Source: Burkholderiales bacterium (lineage in GTDB: Bacteria; Pseudomonadota; Gammaproteobacteria; Burkholderiales; Burkholderiaceae_E). From it: 64,000 nt of DNA. The position numbers and the translations under genes are program-made. Below, in pieces: positions 39,816-48,700 of the stretch. Below the pieces are notes generated by a model. That model had not been told where the DNA came from and made no database searches. It saw nothing but the letters and a program-made list of their open reading frames with translations. The DNA is taken from the NCBI GenBank assembly GCA_027487815.1, contig JAIYCW010000023.1:1-64000 (forward strand). The letters run 5' to 3'. Position 1 is the first letter of the stretch. Each line of letters opens with the position of its first letter.

Positions 39816-41528
39816 ATGCGAATGACTATAATTCGTGTTTTGATGAATACAAGCGCCCAATCTTACGATATCCCGCCTGCGAGCGGGCTGAAGGCCATGC
39901 TTTTGGCCTGGCTGGCGCGCTGGCCGGCCGACAATATTCGGCCGGGCCTTTTGCTGCTGCTATGCATCGTCGTGGCGGCGCCCGTCGTGGCGCTTGGCGT
40001 GCTGGCGTGGCAGGCCAGCAGCGATACATTGCTCCACCTAAGCACTACCATCCTGCCGCGCTACCTTTCTGGCACCTTTGGGCTCGCCTTTGGGGTGCTT
40101 ACCGTGGCTTTGATCGTCGGCGTAAGCAGCGCATGGTGCGTGGCGGCCTATCGCTTTCCGGGACGTGACACCCTGGCCTGGCTACTAGTCCTGCCCTTGG
40201 CCATGCCGGGCTTTGTCATGGCCTACGCTTACACCGATGTGCTTGATACCTCCGGGCCCCTGCAAACCTGGTGGCGGACACAGTTCGCGCTGAGTATCAA
40301 TCAATGGCGCTTACCCGATATCCGCTCGACCTGGGGTGCAAGCCTGATGCTTGGTTTTGTGCTTTATCCCTACATCTATCTCTTTTCCCGCGAGGCTTTT
40401 GCCCAGCGCCCGGGATCGTTAAGCGAAGCTGGATCGGCTTTGGGTTTGGGCCGCGCAGCGGTGTGGTGGAAAATTGTGCTGCCCGTTGCCCGCCCGGCGA
40501 TCGCAGCTGGTAGTGCGCTAGTGCTGATGGAAACGCTCGCTGATTTTGGTGTGGTCAGTTTTTTTGCGGTGGATACCTTCACTACGGGAATCTACCGGGC
40601 CTGGAATGCGATGGGGGATCGGGAAACCGCCGCGCGCCTTGCCTTGGTGCTGTTGGCGGTGGTGATGGGTTTGGTGTGGATCGAAAGGCAAAGCCGCAAG
40701 CGATCACGTTATTCCAGTGTGCATGCCAAACCTGCGATCCCAAAAATCGTAAGTGGCATGCGAGGCTGGGGCCTTTTCGCGTGGTGCTGCCTCCCGGTAG
40801 CGGTGGGTCTGGTTATTCCCCTGATTCTCCTGGCCAGCGCGTGGTGGCGCGAGGGGGCTCAGCTGGAGCCTCGTTTGTGGCTTTGGTTGGGTAATACCCT
40901 GGGCTTGGCGTTGATGGGTACTGCACTGATCATGCCGCTTGCTTTGCTGATCGCTTACAGCGCGCGCAATTTGCTCTCGCCGGAGTTATTGGCCCAACGG
41001 GTACCCTGGTGGCCGATCCGTTCGATGCTGCAAATCGCATGTGCGGGGTATGCCGTGCCGGGTGTGGTGCTGGGCGTGGGGCTATTGGTGCTGGCAAGTG
41101 CCCTACACCACCGATTTCCTGAGTTGTTTGGCTGGCTGGTGCCGGGGTCCCTGGTGCTTCTTGCCTATGCCTATCTGGTGCGTTTTTTTGCTGTGGGATT
41201 GCAGGGTACCGAGGCGGCCCTTGCACGGGTGCATCCCAGACTGGATCAATCGGCCCGCAGCCTGGGCCTGGGTCGCCTGGCAATCCTGCGCACCGTCCAT
41301 TGGCCCTTGCTTCGGGCCAGCCTGACCACCACCACCTTGCTTGTGCTGGTGGATTGCCTGAAAGAGCTTCCGGCGACTCTGATCCTGCGCCCGCTCAATA
41401 CTGAAACCCTGGCGATTGTGGCTTATCAGTTTGCCAGCGATGAACAGCTCGGACGCGCGGCTGCCCCGGCATTGCTGATCGCACTGGCGGGATTAATCCC
41501 GGTAGCCTGGCTGGCGCGTTCGCGTTAG
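39816..41528 (+). CDS. fbpB: iron(III) ABC transporter permease (FbpB-like, fused two-half form)
   Basis: 570 residues with about twelve transmembrane helices in two homologous halves, as in FbpB. Each half has an EAA loop: ALGLGRAAVWWKIVLPVARP in the first and SLGLGRLAILRTVHWPLLR in the second; these contact the ATPase. Substrate type is inferred from this fused architecture and from the FbpC-like neighbour. The ATG at 39816 leaves no gap to the divergent ATPase gene; ATG at 39843 would give 561 residues and more room for a promoter. The end overlaps the convergent MshM-like gene by 4 bases. Confidence 0.85.
   Translation: MRMTIIRVLMNTSAQSYDIPPASGLKAMLLAWLARWPADNIRPGLLLLLCIVVAAPVVALGVLAWQASSDTLLHLSTTILPRYLSGTFGLAFGVLTVALIVGVSSAWCVAAYRFPGRDTLAWLLVLPLAMPGFVMAYAYTDVLDTSGPLQTWWRTQFALSINQWRLPDIRSTWGASLMLGFVLYPYIYLFSREAFAQRPGSLSEAGSALGLGRAAVWWKIVLPVARPAIAAGSALVLMETLADFGVVSFFAVDTFTTGIYRAWNAMGDRETAARLALVLLAVVMGLVWIERQSRKRSRYSSVHAKPAIPKIVSGMRGWGLFAWCCLPVAVGLVIPLILLASAWWREGAQLEPRLWLWLGNTLGLALMGTALIMPLALLIAYSARNLLSPELLAQRVPWWPIRSMLQIACAGYAVPGVVLGVGLLVLASALHHRFPELFGWLVPGSLVLLAYAYLVRFFAVGLQGTEAALARVHPRLDQSARSLGLGRLAILRTVHWPLLRASLTTTTLLVLVDCLKELPATLILRPLNTETLAIVAYQFASDEQLGRAAAPALLIALAGLIPVAWLARSR
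39819..39835. promoter_or_regulatory. dyad with -10-like TATAAT; possible Fur site at iron ABC genes
   Basis: CGAAT (39819-39823) and ATTCG (39831-39835) form an inverted repeat around GACTATA, and TATAAT occurs at 39827-39832 on the plus strand. By eye 11 of 19 positions starting one base earlier agree with the Fur consensus, which is marginal. If the -10 is real, the permease starts at ATG 39843. Confidence 0.35.
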
Positions 41529-42766
41529 CGAACGATCTGGACGGAATTGGTTTTGGCGGGATCGCCAAACGTAGTGCCTTTTTCGTCAGCAACTCCGGAC
41601 AGCACGGATTGGGGATCCAGGGCGGGTCTAGCAGCGCTTTGCGCTTGCTGGGTACTGCTGAGCTCGTTGGCCGGGTTTACTGTGATTCCGGGGTTGGAAC
41701 TGGTCATCGCGCGTGAGTTTGCGCCATCACTCGGCAGGGTGATTGGGGCTGTATTGGCAGCAGGAAGAGGGGCAACGCCAGGTGTGAGCGCAGGAGCCGA
41801 GATGGAAGGCGGGCTGCTTACCGATGAGATTTCGCCGGGGCCGCGAATTTGAACCCAGCCTTTGCTTAGTGCAAAGGAGAGCGCAGCAATAGCGATGGCT
41901 GCACCCGCGAAAAAGGCCCCGACCCCGATCAATGCGGTATCGCCCTTGGTGCGGGTTTTTTCGAGCTTGATCTCATTGGCCGCCTGGGCCACGTCGCGCG
42001 ACCTGACTTCAAAGCGTCGATCAAGAGCGGCAGCCAGCAGGGATTTATCGGCAATGATGTTGATGCGGCGCGGCACACCGGCAGTCAGGCGGGTGATAGC
42101 CTTAACCGCATTGGGAGAAAAAATGGGCGGTCCCTCGTAGCCGCTTGCGCGCAGCTTGAACCCCAGATAAGACTCGATGTCCTTGTGGGTCAGGCGCTTG
42201 AGGCGAAAGCTCTGGGTAATCCGGTCGCGTACCGCGCGAAGCTCGGGCAGGGCGAGGTTGTGGTCAAGCTCTTCGGGCCCGAACAGCACAATATGCATGA
42301 TCTTGTTGCCGCTGGCTTCGATTTGCGAAAGCAAGCGAATCTGGTCGAGGGTGTCCTCGGGCATCGCATGAGCTTCGTCAATCAGCAGCACCACGCGCCG
42401 GCCACTCGCGTGCAAGGCAGCGAGCGCTTTTTGCACAGCCACCACGACTTGCTCGGGTGAGCTGCGTGAAACCGAGGCATTGAGCCCATCGGCCAAAGCA
42501 AAAAGCATTTGGCTGCGGGTCAGTGAGGGGTCTGCAATATAGAGGGTTTTGAACTTTTCGCTGGGCAGTTTTTGCAGCAACCAGCGGCAAACGGTGGTTT
42601 TACCCGAGCCCACGCCGCCGGTGACTTTGAAGATGCCTTCTTCATTCTGCATCACATAAAGCAGGGATTTCCACAGGGTCTCGCGCGAGCCACCTGTAAA
42701 GAATGCCTCGGTTTCAGGGGTAATCTGAAACGGCTTGGTTTTGAATCCGAAATGCTTTAGATACAC
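41525..42766 (-). CDS. MshM/ExeA-like AAA ATPase with membrane anchor
   Basis: 413 residues. AAA ATPase of the ExeA/MshM group (MYLKHFGFKTKPF, then FFTGGSRE), Walker A GGVGSGKT at 50-57, Walker B VVLLIDEAHAMPEDTL, sensor ITQSFRLKRLT and the C-terminal helical lid AGVPRRINIIADKSLL. One transmembrane helix follows at about 285-305, then a Pro/Ser/Ala-rich low-complexity tail of about 100 residues that would be periplasmic. Relatives act in MSHA pilus assembly, type II secretion (as GspA) or PEP-CTERM/exosortase loci; no partner genes are here. GTG start at 42766. Confidence 0.8.
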   Translation of the reverse strand: MYLKHFGFKTKPFQITPETEAFFTGGSRETLWKSLLYVMQNEEGIFKVTGGVGSGKTTVCRWLLQKLPSEKFKTLYIADPSLTRSQMLFALADGLNASVSRSSPEQVVVAVQKALAALHASGRRVVLLIDEAHAMPEDTLDQIRLLSQIEASGNKIMHIVLFGPEELDHNLALPELRAVRDRITQSFRLKRLTHKDIESYLGFKLRASGYEGPPIFSPNAVKAITRLTAGVPRRINIIADKSLLAAALDRRFEVRSRDVAQAANEIKLEKTRTKGDTALIGVGAFFAGAAIAIAALSFALSKGWVQIRGPGEISSVSSPPSISAPALTPGVAPLPAANTAPITLPSDGANSRAMTSSNPGITVNPANELSSTQQAQSAARPALDPQSVLSGVADEKGTTFGDPAKTNSVQIVR

Positions 42767-42886
42767 AAGTGTTCTCTTGACCGACCCTCGGGGCCTGCTA
42801 AATCGAAGGTTTCATTGTGCCCGTGCCAGAGGGCCGGCTCTAGCGAAAAAGCCGATGAACGGTGCAAGAATTCACATCTGAGGAGG

Positions 42887-44617
42887 TTAGGCGGCTGCAC
42901 AGCCTGTGTCAAAAGGTGTCATCGCCCGAATATGCAGGCCAATTCTCCGCATGCCTTGATATTCCTCGGCATAGGCTTGAAATGCGATCTGGCAGCGGGG
43001 AGGTAGAAGCTCGGTGCGTCCGAACCAAATGGCCGAAAGCGGTTCACTCTTGAGCTCCAGAGCGCTAAATTCAAGCCTTAAGCGCAGCCTTAAATGTGCC
43101 GACTTGAGCACGCTTTGCTCAAGCACTTCAACTGGTTGAGCAAACATCGGTTCAGCAAATCCTTGCCCCCAGATCGCTTGCTCCAGCGCGATCAGGCTTT
43201 CCAGATTGAGCCAGTCGGATTGCAACGGGCCATCATGCAGCAGCTCTTCATGCAAAGCGGCGGGATCGCACAGTGCGGTGACCGCCTGGTCGATTGCGCT
43301 TGCGAAGCGTTCAAGCTGGCCGCTTGCAATGCTGACCCCGGCCGCCATGGCATGTCCACCGAAGCGAATCAGCACACCGGGATAGTTGCGATCCACCCAA
43401 TCCAGCGCATCTCGTAAATGCAACCCCGGGATCGAACGACCCGATCCCCGCCAGGTATCGGGCTCAGGCGACTGGCGCGCGGGTGCCAGGGCAAATGCGG
43501 GGCGAAAGGCGCGCTCCTTCAAGCGTGAGGCAATCAAGCCCACCACGCCTTCATGCCAGTCGTCTTGCCACATCACCACGCAAGCCGGTAGGGGTTCCTG
43601 AAGATCGAGTGCATCCATTGCCTGGGTGCGCATGGATTGCTCGATTCCGCGGCGCTCTCGATTAATGGTGTCCAGCTCACGCGCCAGTTCCCGGGCCCGT
43701 TGTGGATCATCTTCAAGCAAGCACTCAATGCCAGTGCGGATATTGCGCAACCGACCGGCTGCATTGATACGCGGGCCGACTGAAAAACCAAGGTCTCGCG
43801 TTGTTAGATCAGCGGCTGATTTGCCACTGACTTCCAATAGCGCCAGCAAGCCCGCTGGCGCATGCTGCTTGCGTAAGCGCGCCAGGCCCTGAGCTACCAA
43901 GATGCGGTTGGGATGATCAAGCGGCACAATATCAGCGACGGTCCCCAAGGCTACCAAGGGCAGCAGATCGTCCATTGGCACCCGACTGGGTTGAGCCAGC
44001 CGCAAAGCCGCCCGAACTGCAAGCACCAGATAAAAAGCGACGCCCACACCAGCAAGGGCCAGACCTGCAAAGCCGCAGCCCGGCTGATTGGGGTTCAGGA
44101 TCGCGTAGGCTGCAGGCAACTCAGCGCCCGGCAAATGATGGTCTGTCACGATGACTTCGATGCCGAGCTGTTTGGCTCGTGCCACCCCTGCCACGCTGCT
44201 GACGCCTTGATCCACAGTAATTAAAAGCTGTGGCCGATGCTGCTCATGGGCCAGATCAACCAAACCGGGCGATAAACCATAGCCATGAATGAACCGATCC
44301 GGAACCACAAAAGCAAGCTTGGCTCCGAGCTTGGCCAGACCGCGCATCATCACGGCGCAAGCGGTTGCGCCATCGCAGTCGTAGTCTGCAATCACCACGA
44401 TCAGGGCTTGTGCTTCGATGGCTGCTTTTACGCGCTGGCTTGCCCGCTCGATATCCTTGAGCCTGGAGAAATGCGGTAAACCCTGTAAACCGTAATCGAC
44501 TTGCGCAGTGTCCTGAATCCCTCGCCTGGCATAGAGGTCGGCCCAGCGAGGCTCCGATCCTTGCTCGAGCAAGCGGGTGCGTGCAACAGGGTCGATGCTG
44601 CGCTCAGTGAATTTCAT
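42887..44617 (-). CDS. recJ: single-stranded-DNA exonuclease RecJ
   Basis: 576 residues, normal length. 5'-3' ssDNA exonuclease in RecF-pathway recombination and mismatch repair. DHH-family motifs: VVIADYDCDGATA, LLITVDQGVSS, VIVTDHHLPG, LNPNQPGCGFAGLALAG (given as NPNQPGCGF), GPRINAAGRLRN, and the DHHA1 block with RFGGHAMAAGVSI. The C-terminal OB-fold domain is intact. An unknown gene lies 24 bases upstream on the same strand and is probably co-transcribed. Confidence 0.95.
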   Translation of the reverse strand: MKFTERSIDPVARTRLLEQGSEPRWADLYARRGIQDTAQVDYGLQGLPHFSRLKDIERASQRVKAAIEAQALIVVIADYDCDGATACAVMMRGLAKLGAKLAFVVPDRFIHGYGLSPGLVDLAHEQHRPQLLITVDQGVSSVAGVARAKQLGIEVIVTDHHLPGAELPAAYAILNPNQPGCGFAGLALAGVGVAFYLVLAVRAALRLAQPSRVPMDDLLPLVALGTVADIVPLDHPNRILVAQGLARLRKQHAPAGLLALLEVSGKSAADLTTRDLGFSVGPRINAAGRLRNIRTGIECLLEDDPQRARELARELDTINRERRGIEQSMRTQAMDALDLQEPLPACVVMWQDDWHEGVVGLIASRLKERAFRPAFALAPARQSPEPDTWRGSGRSIPGLHLRDALDWVDRNYPGVLIRFGGHAMAAGVSIASGQLERFASAIDQAVTALCDPAALHEELLHDGPLQSDWLNLESLIALEQAIWGQGFAEPMFAQPVEVLEQSVLKSAHLRLRLRLEFSALELKSEPLSAIWFGRTELLPPRCQIAFQAYAEEYQGMRRIGLHIRAMTPFDTGCAAA

Positions 44618-44641
44618 AAGCTGCGTTTGATCAAGGGAGCG

Positions 44642-45763
44642 TTACCTGAGCCAGGCCAACACGCCTTGGGGAGGGGCGGCCGTTGCTGATGAACCCCCAA
44701 TGCGAGTACGCAGTCGTTGGGTCAACGATCTCAGCGTCTGAAAAAAATCGCTACCTCTGGTGGGTCTGGTCTGCGATCCCAGCTCCAGCTCGACCCAATG
44801 AAGCTGGCCGAGCATCACCACCCGCTTCCATGGGGTTTGAGCGAGCACAGCACCATGCTCGGCCCACCAGCTCGCCAGCTCTGCTGGATCGGTGGGCAGG
44901 GCTCGAATATCAAGGCTGGGAGCAGGACCGGGCAAGGTTGACTCGGTTTTGGCGGCAGGCAGGGCAGCCATCAATTCCGGCATGGCAGTGCGTATTTCTA
45001 GGTTCCTTGATGCTTCGCGCCAGCGCTCTAAAGTCTGCACATCAATCACGCCTTCGATCCAAAGTGCATTGACTGGCCGGGCGCCCATGCTTTGATGATC
45101 CTGAAGCCAGGCATCAGCCCACCAGCTCATTTGCAGCTCATTGTGCAGACTGCGCCAAGCCCGGGCCATCTCACCTTCGGGAAGATAAGCCTGAATGTTG
45201 CGGCCTTGAGCCACCAGACTTGAGCGGATCATGAGCTCGAATGTTTGGCTTGATGGCGGCACCAATCTCACCCACTCGGCCTGCTCAGATAGTCGATCAG
45301 CGTGCCAGCCGTGTTGCGCCAGGCTCGGTTGTGCCAGGGTGATCAGGCGCTCGGTCAGCTGGGGTGCAAGCTGCCCATCGCCTGCCCGCTGCAGCACAAT
45401 ATGATCACGGGTTGCCTGCCAATGCACCCATCTTGCAAGCAGCCACGCTCCGTCAGCAGATGCGGTGGTACCCGAGGGCTGATGAGCCCATCGCGCCACA
45501 TGCATTGAGACCGGAGCTGGCAGGTGCAAATATCGGGCAAGCCAACGCTCCAGCATGGTAAAGCGCGGCACGAGTTCATCGTGCTCGATACATTCAATGA
45601 GCTTGGCCTGCGACCATCCCGGCGGCAGAAGGTCGGCAAACCATTGCGCCAATTGCTGAGGGTCGTGATGCGCGGCAATCACCGGAAGGGCATCAGTTAA
45701 TACCAATGTGGGCAAGAGCGCGGTGGATCCCATCGCTGGTGATGAGGTAAGGGAAGGCAGCAT
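44642..45763 (-). CDS. conserved hypothetical protein upstream of recJ
   Basis: 373 residues, soluble, rich in Trp and Leu, no signal peptide or membrane helix. Blocks such as PLEGEMARAWRSLHNELQM-like LPEGEMARAWRSLHNE, LWIEGVID and WKRVVMLGQLHWVEL stand out. It resembles an uncharacterised family (possibly COG4255) that sits between lolC and recJ in other Burkholderiales. I recognise no catalytic motif. It is divergent from lolC and ends 24 bases before the recJ start on the same strand. Confidence 0.65.
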   Translation of the reverse strand: MLPSLTSSPAMGSTALLPTLVLTDALPVIAAHHDPQQLAQWFADLLPPGWSQAKLIECIEHDELVPRFTMLERWLARYLHLPAPVSMHVARWAHQPSGTTASADGAWLLARWVHWQATRDHIVLQRAGDGQLAPQLTERLITLAQPSLAQHGWHADRLSEQAEWVRLVPPSSQTFELMIRSSLVAQGRNIQAYLPEGEMARAWRSLHNELQMSWWADAWLQDHQSMGARPVNALWIEGVIDVQTLERWREASRNLEIRTAMPELMAALPAAKTESTLPGPAPSLDIRALPTDPAELASWWAEHGAVLAQTPWKRVVMLGQLHWVELELGSQTRPTRGSDFFQTLRSLTQRLRTRIGGSSATAAPPQGVLAWLR

Positions 45764-45840
45764 GCGCCGATTCTATGGCAAACTTCGCGCGCGCCCGGTG
45801 CCCGCTCGCTGCCCGGGGTTTTTACAGGACACGGGATCGA

Positions 45841-47100
45841 TTGATCGCTTCACCCTTTGAATGGCTTATCGGCCTGCGTTATACCCGGGCCTCACGAAGC
45901 AAGGGGCAAGGCAACGGCTTCATCTCGTTTATCTCGGCCCTGTCCGTTGCGGGCATTGCGCTTGGGGTTGCCGCCCTGATCACCGTCTTGTCGGTCATGA
46001 ATGGCTTTCAGAAGCAGGTGCGCGATCGCATGCTGGGCGTGCTCTCTCATATTGAAGTGATTGCAGGGCGCGAGCCGATCACCGATTGGCAAGCCGTGCT
46101 TGAGCAGGCGAAACAAAATTCCCAGGTGATTGCGGGCGCGCCGTATGTGTCGGGCCAGGCGATGCTGACTGTGGAAGACACAGTGCGTGGTGTTTTGGTG
46201 CGTGGCGTGAATCCGCAAGAAGAAACCAAGGTCACCGATTTTCTCAAGCAGCTGTCCAGTGGTTCGCTGGAAGCCTTGCAGCCCGGGCAGTTTGGCGTAG
46301 TGATAGGCAAGGAGCTGGCCAAGGCCTTGTTGTTGGGCGTGGGGGATAAGCTTTCGTTGATTGCGCCCCAGGGCACCTTGACGCCTACCGGAGTTATTCC
46401 CCGGCTTAGGCAATTCACCATTGTGGCGGTTTACGACTCCGGCCATTATGAGTACGACAGCACCTTGGTGCTGACTCATATTGAAGATGCTGCACGACTG
46501 TTTCGGGTCGAAGGTGTGAGCGGTGTGCGCCTGAAAACCAACAACATGATGCAGGCTCCGAGAATCGCAGGTGAGCTGGTGCGCAAAATGCGTGGTGACC
46601 TCTATATCCGTGATTGGTCCAAGGAGAATCGCAACTGGTTTGCCGCTGTGCAGATTGAAAAGCGCATGATGTTTATTATCCTGACCCTGATCATTGCGGT
46701 GGCCGCTTTTAATCTGGTGTCCATGCTGGTGATGACCGTGACCGATAAGCGGGCCGACATCGCGATCTTGCGCACGCTCGGCGCCGCGCCGCGCAGCATC
46801 ATGGCGATCTTCATGATCCAGGGATCGGCTATTGGTTTGTTGGGCACCGGCATTGGGGTGTCGCTCGGCGTGGTGCTGGCCGAAAACATCGATAAGGTGG
46901 TAGCTTTTGTCGAAGAGCTGTTCGGCTTCAAAGTGCTGCCACCAGGGATTTATTTCATCACCCAGTTACCCACTGATTTGCACTGGGATGATGTATTGAC
47001 CATCGGGCTGGTCGCTTGCTTGCTGGCTTTTGCTTCCACCTTGTATCCGAGCTGGCGCGCTTCCAAAGTGCAGCCCGCGCAGGCTTTGCGCTATGAATAG
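45841..47100 (+). CDS. lolC: lipoprotein-releasing ABC transporter permease (LolC/LolE type)
   Basis: About 419 residues from TTG at 45841 (441 from ATG at 45775). It extracts lipoproteins from the inner membrane for delivery to LolA. Four transmembrane helices: one near the N-terminus ([20 protein letters not shown]), a large periplasmic MacB-like domain, then three at the C-terminus including the FtsX-type block. The start is uncertain: homologues begin with a short segment before the YTRA motif ([11 protein letters not shown]), which favours TTG. Only one permease gene lies before lolD, so it may form a homodimer (LolF type) or have a partner elsewhere. Confidence 0.88.
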   Translation: MIASPFEWLIGLRYTRASRSKGQGNGFISFISALSVAGIALGVAALITVLSVMNGFQKQVRDRMLGVLSHIEVIAGREPITDWQAVLEQAKQNSQVIAGAPYVSGQAMLTVEDTVRGVLVRGVNPQEETKVTDFLKQLSSGSLEALQPGQFGVVIGKELAKALLLGVGDKLSLIAPQGTLTPTGVIPRLRQFTIVAVYDSGHYEYDSTLVLTHIEDAARLFRVEGVSGVRLKTNNMMQAPRIAGELVRKMRGDLYIRDWSKENRNWFAAVQIEKRMMFIILTLIIAVAAFNLVSMLVMTVTDKRADIAILRTLGAAPRSIMAIFMIQGSAIGLLGTGIGVSLGVVLAENIDKVVAFVEELFGFKVLPPGIYFITQLPTDLHWDDVLTIGLVACLLAFASTLYPSWRASKVQPAQALRYE

Positions 47101-47791
47101 GGGCGTGGCTGGATCGGGGCCGGTATTGTCCGCTCGGGGGCTGACCAAAGTCTTCAAGACGGGTGACTTTAGTTTGCAGGTGCTTCACGGCGTAGACCTT
47201 GATGTCCAAGCAGGTGAACAGATTGCGATAGTAGGGGCTTCAGGAAGCGGCAAAAGTACGTTGCTGCATCTGCTTGGTGGACTGGATCTGCCTTCAGCCG
47301 GGGCCGTGCAAGTGCTGGGCGAGCCGCTCAACACCATGGGTGAAGTGGCGCGCGGCAAGCTGCGCAATCGCTCGCTTGGGTTCGTGTATCAGTTTCATCA
47401 TTTGCTGGGCGAATTCACTGCCCTGGAGAATGTGGAATTGCCCTTGCGAATTCGGCGCATGGCGCCTAAGGCTTGCTCCGAGGCTGCATCTGCAGTGTTG
47501 AAGCAAGTGGGGCTTGGTGAACGATTGCAGCATCTGCCTGGCGAGTTGTCTGGTGGCGAACGACAACGGGTGGCACTGGCGCGAGCGCTGGTGACTCGCC
47601 CGGATTGTGTTTTGGCCGACGAGCCCACCGGGAATCTGGATCGGGCCACAGCACGCCAAATGTTTGAGCTGATGGGCACACTGGCGCGTGAGCACCACAC
47701 CGCATTTGTGATAGTTACCCATGACCTCGAACTGGCCCAGCGCTCCGATCGGGTCCTGCGCATGGTCGACGGTCGGCTTTCGCCAGCTTGA
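47093..47791 (+). CDS. lolD: lipoprotein-releasing ABC transporter ATPase LolD
   Basis: 232 residues. Walker [10 protein letters not shown], the LolD-specific [18 protein letters not shown] block, signature [16 protein letters not shown], Walker [13 protein letters not shown], and switch His in [10 protein letters not shown] at 47093 overlaps the lolC stop by 8 bases, so the two are coupled. ATP hydrolysis here drives lipoprotein release through the LolC-type permease. Confidence 0.95.
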   Translation: MNRGVAGSGPVLSARGLTKVFKTGDFSLQVLHGVDLDVQAGEQIAIVGASGSGKSTLLHLLGGLDLPSAGAVQVLGEPLNTMGEVARGKLRNRSLGFVYQFHHLLGEFTALENVELPLRIRRMAPKACSEAASAVLKQVGLGERLQHLPGELSGGERQRVALARALVTRPDCVLADEPTGNLDRATARQMFELMGTLAREHHTAFVIVTHDLELAQRSDRVLRMVDGRLSPA

Positions 47792-47815
47792 CGGCTTAGC
47801 ACGCGAGGCATATCA

Positions 47816-48607
47816 ATGATTGATAGCCACTGTCACCTGGATGCGCCCGAGTTTGCCGATGATGTGGATCAGGTGGTGCAGGCTGCCCGTGCTGCAGGGG
47901 TCACCGGTATCGTGGTGCCTGCAGTGCAGATGTCTGATGTTGCAAAGCTTCAGGCGCTGGCTCACAGACATCCCCTATTGGGTTATGCACTTGGAGTGCA
48001 TCCCATGTTCGTCGATCAGATCACACCCGAGCAGTGGCCGATCCAATTGCAACAGTTGCGCACTGCTATTGAGGGTTCGCTGGATGATCCCCAATTCATC
48101 GGAATTGGCGAGATTGGCCTGGATGGGCTTGTCGCTGGCGCAGATGTTTCCTGGCAACAGCATGTTTTTGAGGATCAGCTCAAGCTCGCGCGAGACTTTG
48201 AGCTGCCGGTGATCATGCATGTTCGCAAAGCAGTGGATCAGGTGCTGGCGAGGTTGCGTCGTTTTGGCGTGAAGCAGGGTATCGCTCACGCCTTTAATGG
48301 CAGTGAACAGCAGGCGCAAGCGTGTATCGATCAAGGCCTGGTGTTGGGCTTTGGCGGCGCAATGACCTTTACCCGGGCCCTGCAAATTCGTCGCCTTGCG
48401 CAGGCGTTGCCGATGGACAGTATTGTGTTGGAAACCGACTCGCCCGATATCTCGCCCGCGTGGTTGGCCCCTGCAAGAAATTCGCCTGATCAGGTGATCC
48501 GGATTGCTGGCGTGCTTGCCGAGCTTCGTGGGTTGAGCGTTGAAGAAGTCGGCGCGCGGACGACCGATAATGTGACCAGGGTATTGCCACGGCTTCGCCT
48601 CAATTGA
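47816..48607 (+). CDS. TatD family metal-dependent hydrolase/DNase
   Basis: 263 residues, TIM barrel. Metal ligands are all present: HCH at 5-7, Glu99 in GEIGLDG, His135 in VIMHVRKA, His158 in IAHAFNGS and Asp208 in LETDSPD. TatD proteins are Mg-dependent nucleases linked to DNA repair or RNA quality control; the subfamily (TatD, YcfH or YjjV) cannot be set by eye. It starts 24 bases after lolD, likely in the same operon. Confidence 0.9.
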   Translation: MIDSHCHLDAPEFADDVDQVVQAARAAGVTGIVVPAVQMSDVAKLQALAHRHPLLGYALGVHPMFVDQITPEQWPIQLQQLRTAIEGSLDDPQFIGIGEIGLDGLVAGADVSWQQHVFEDQLKLARDFELPVIMHVRKAVDQVLARLRRFGVKQGIAHAFNGSEQQAQACIDQGLVLGFGGAMTFTRALQIRRLAQALPMDSIVLETDSPDISPAWLAPARNSPDQVIRIAGVLAELRGLSVEEVGARTTDNVTRVLPRLRLN

Positions 48608-48632
48608 CCTAGCGTTCGCGCTCCCGCCTTTG

Positions 48633-48654
48633 GCCTAATCCGTCGGGCTTAGGC
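48633..48654. terminator. hairpin after tatD
   Basis: GCCTAA (48633-48638) pairs exactly with TTAGGC (48649-48654), with a nested CCG/CGG inside. It lies 26 bases after the tatD-like stop. A T-poor tail follows, so termination may be partial. A second inverted repeat, GTGGCC/GGCCAC, lies just downstream before comEC. Confidence 0.4.
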
Positions 48655-48700
48655 TTGTGGCCAATAGCGGCCACCCCTTGCATCAGACTACCGTGGTGCG

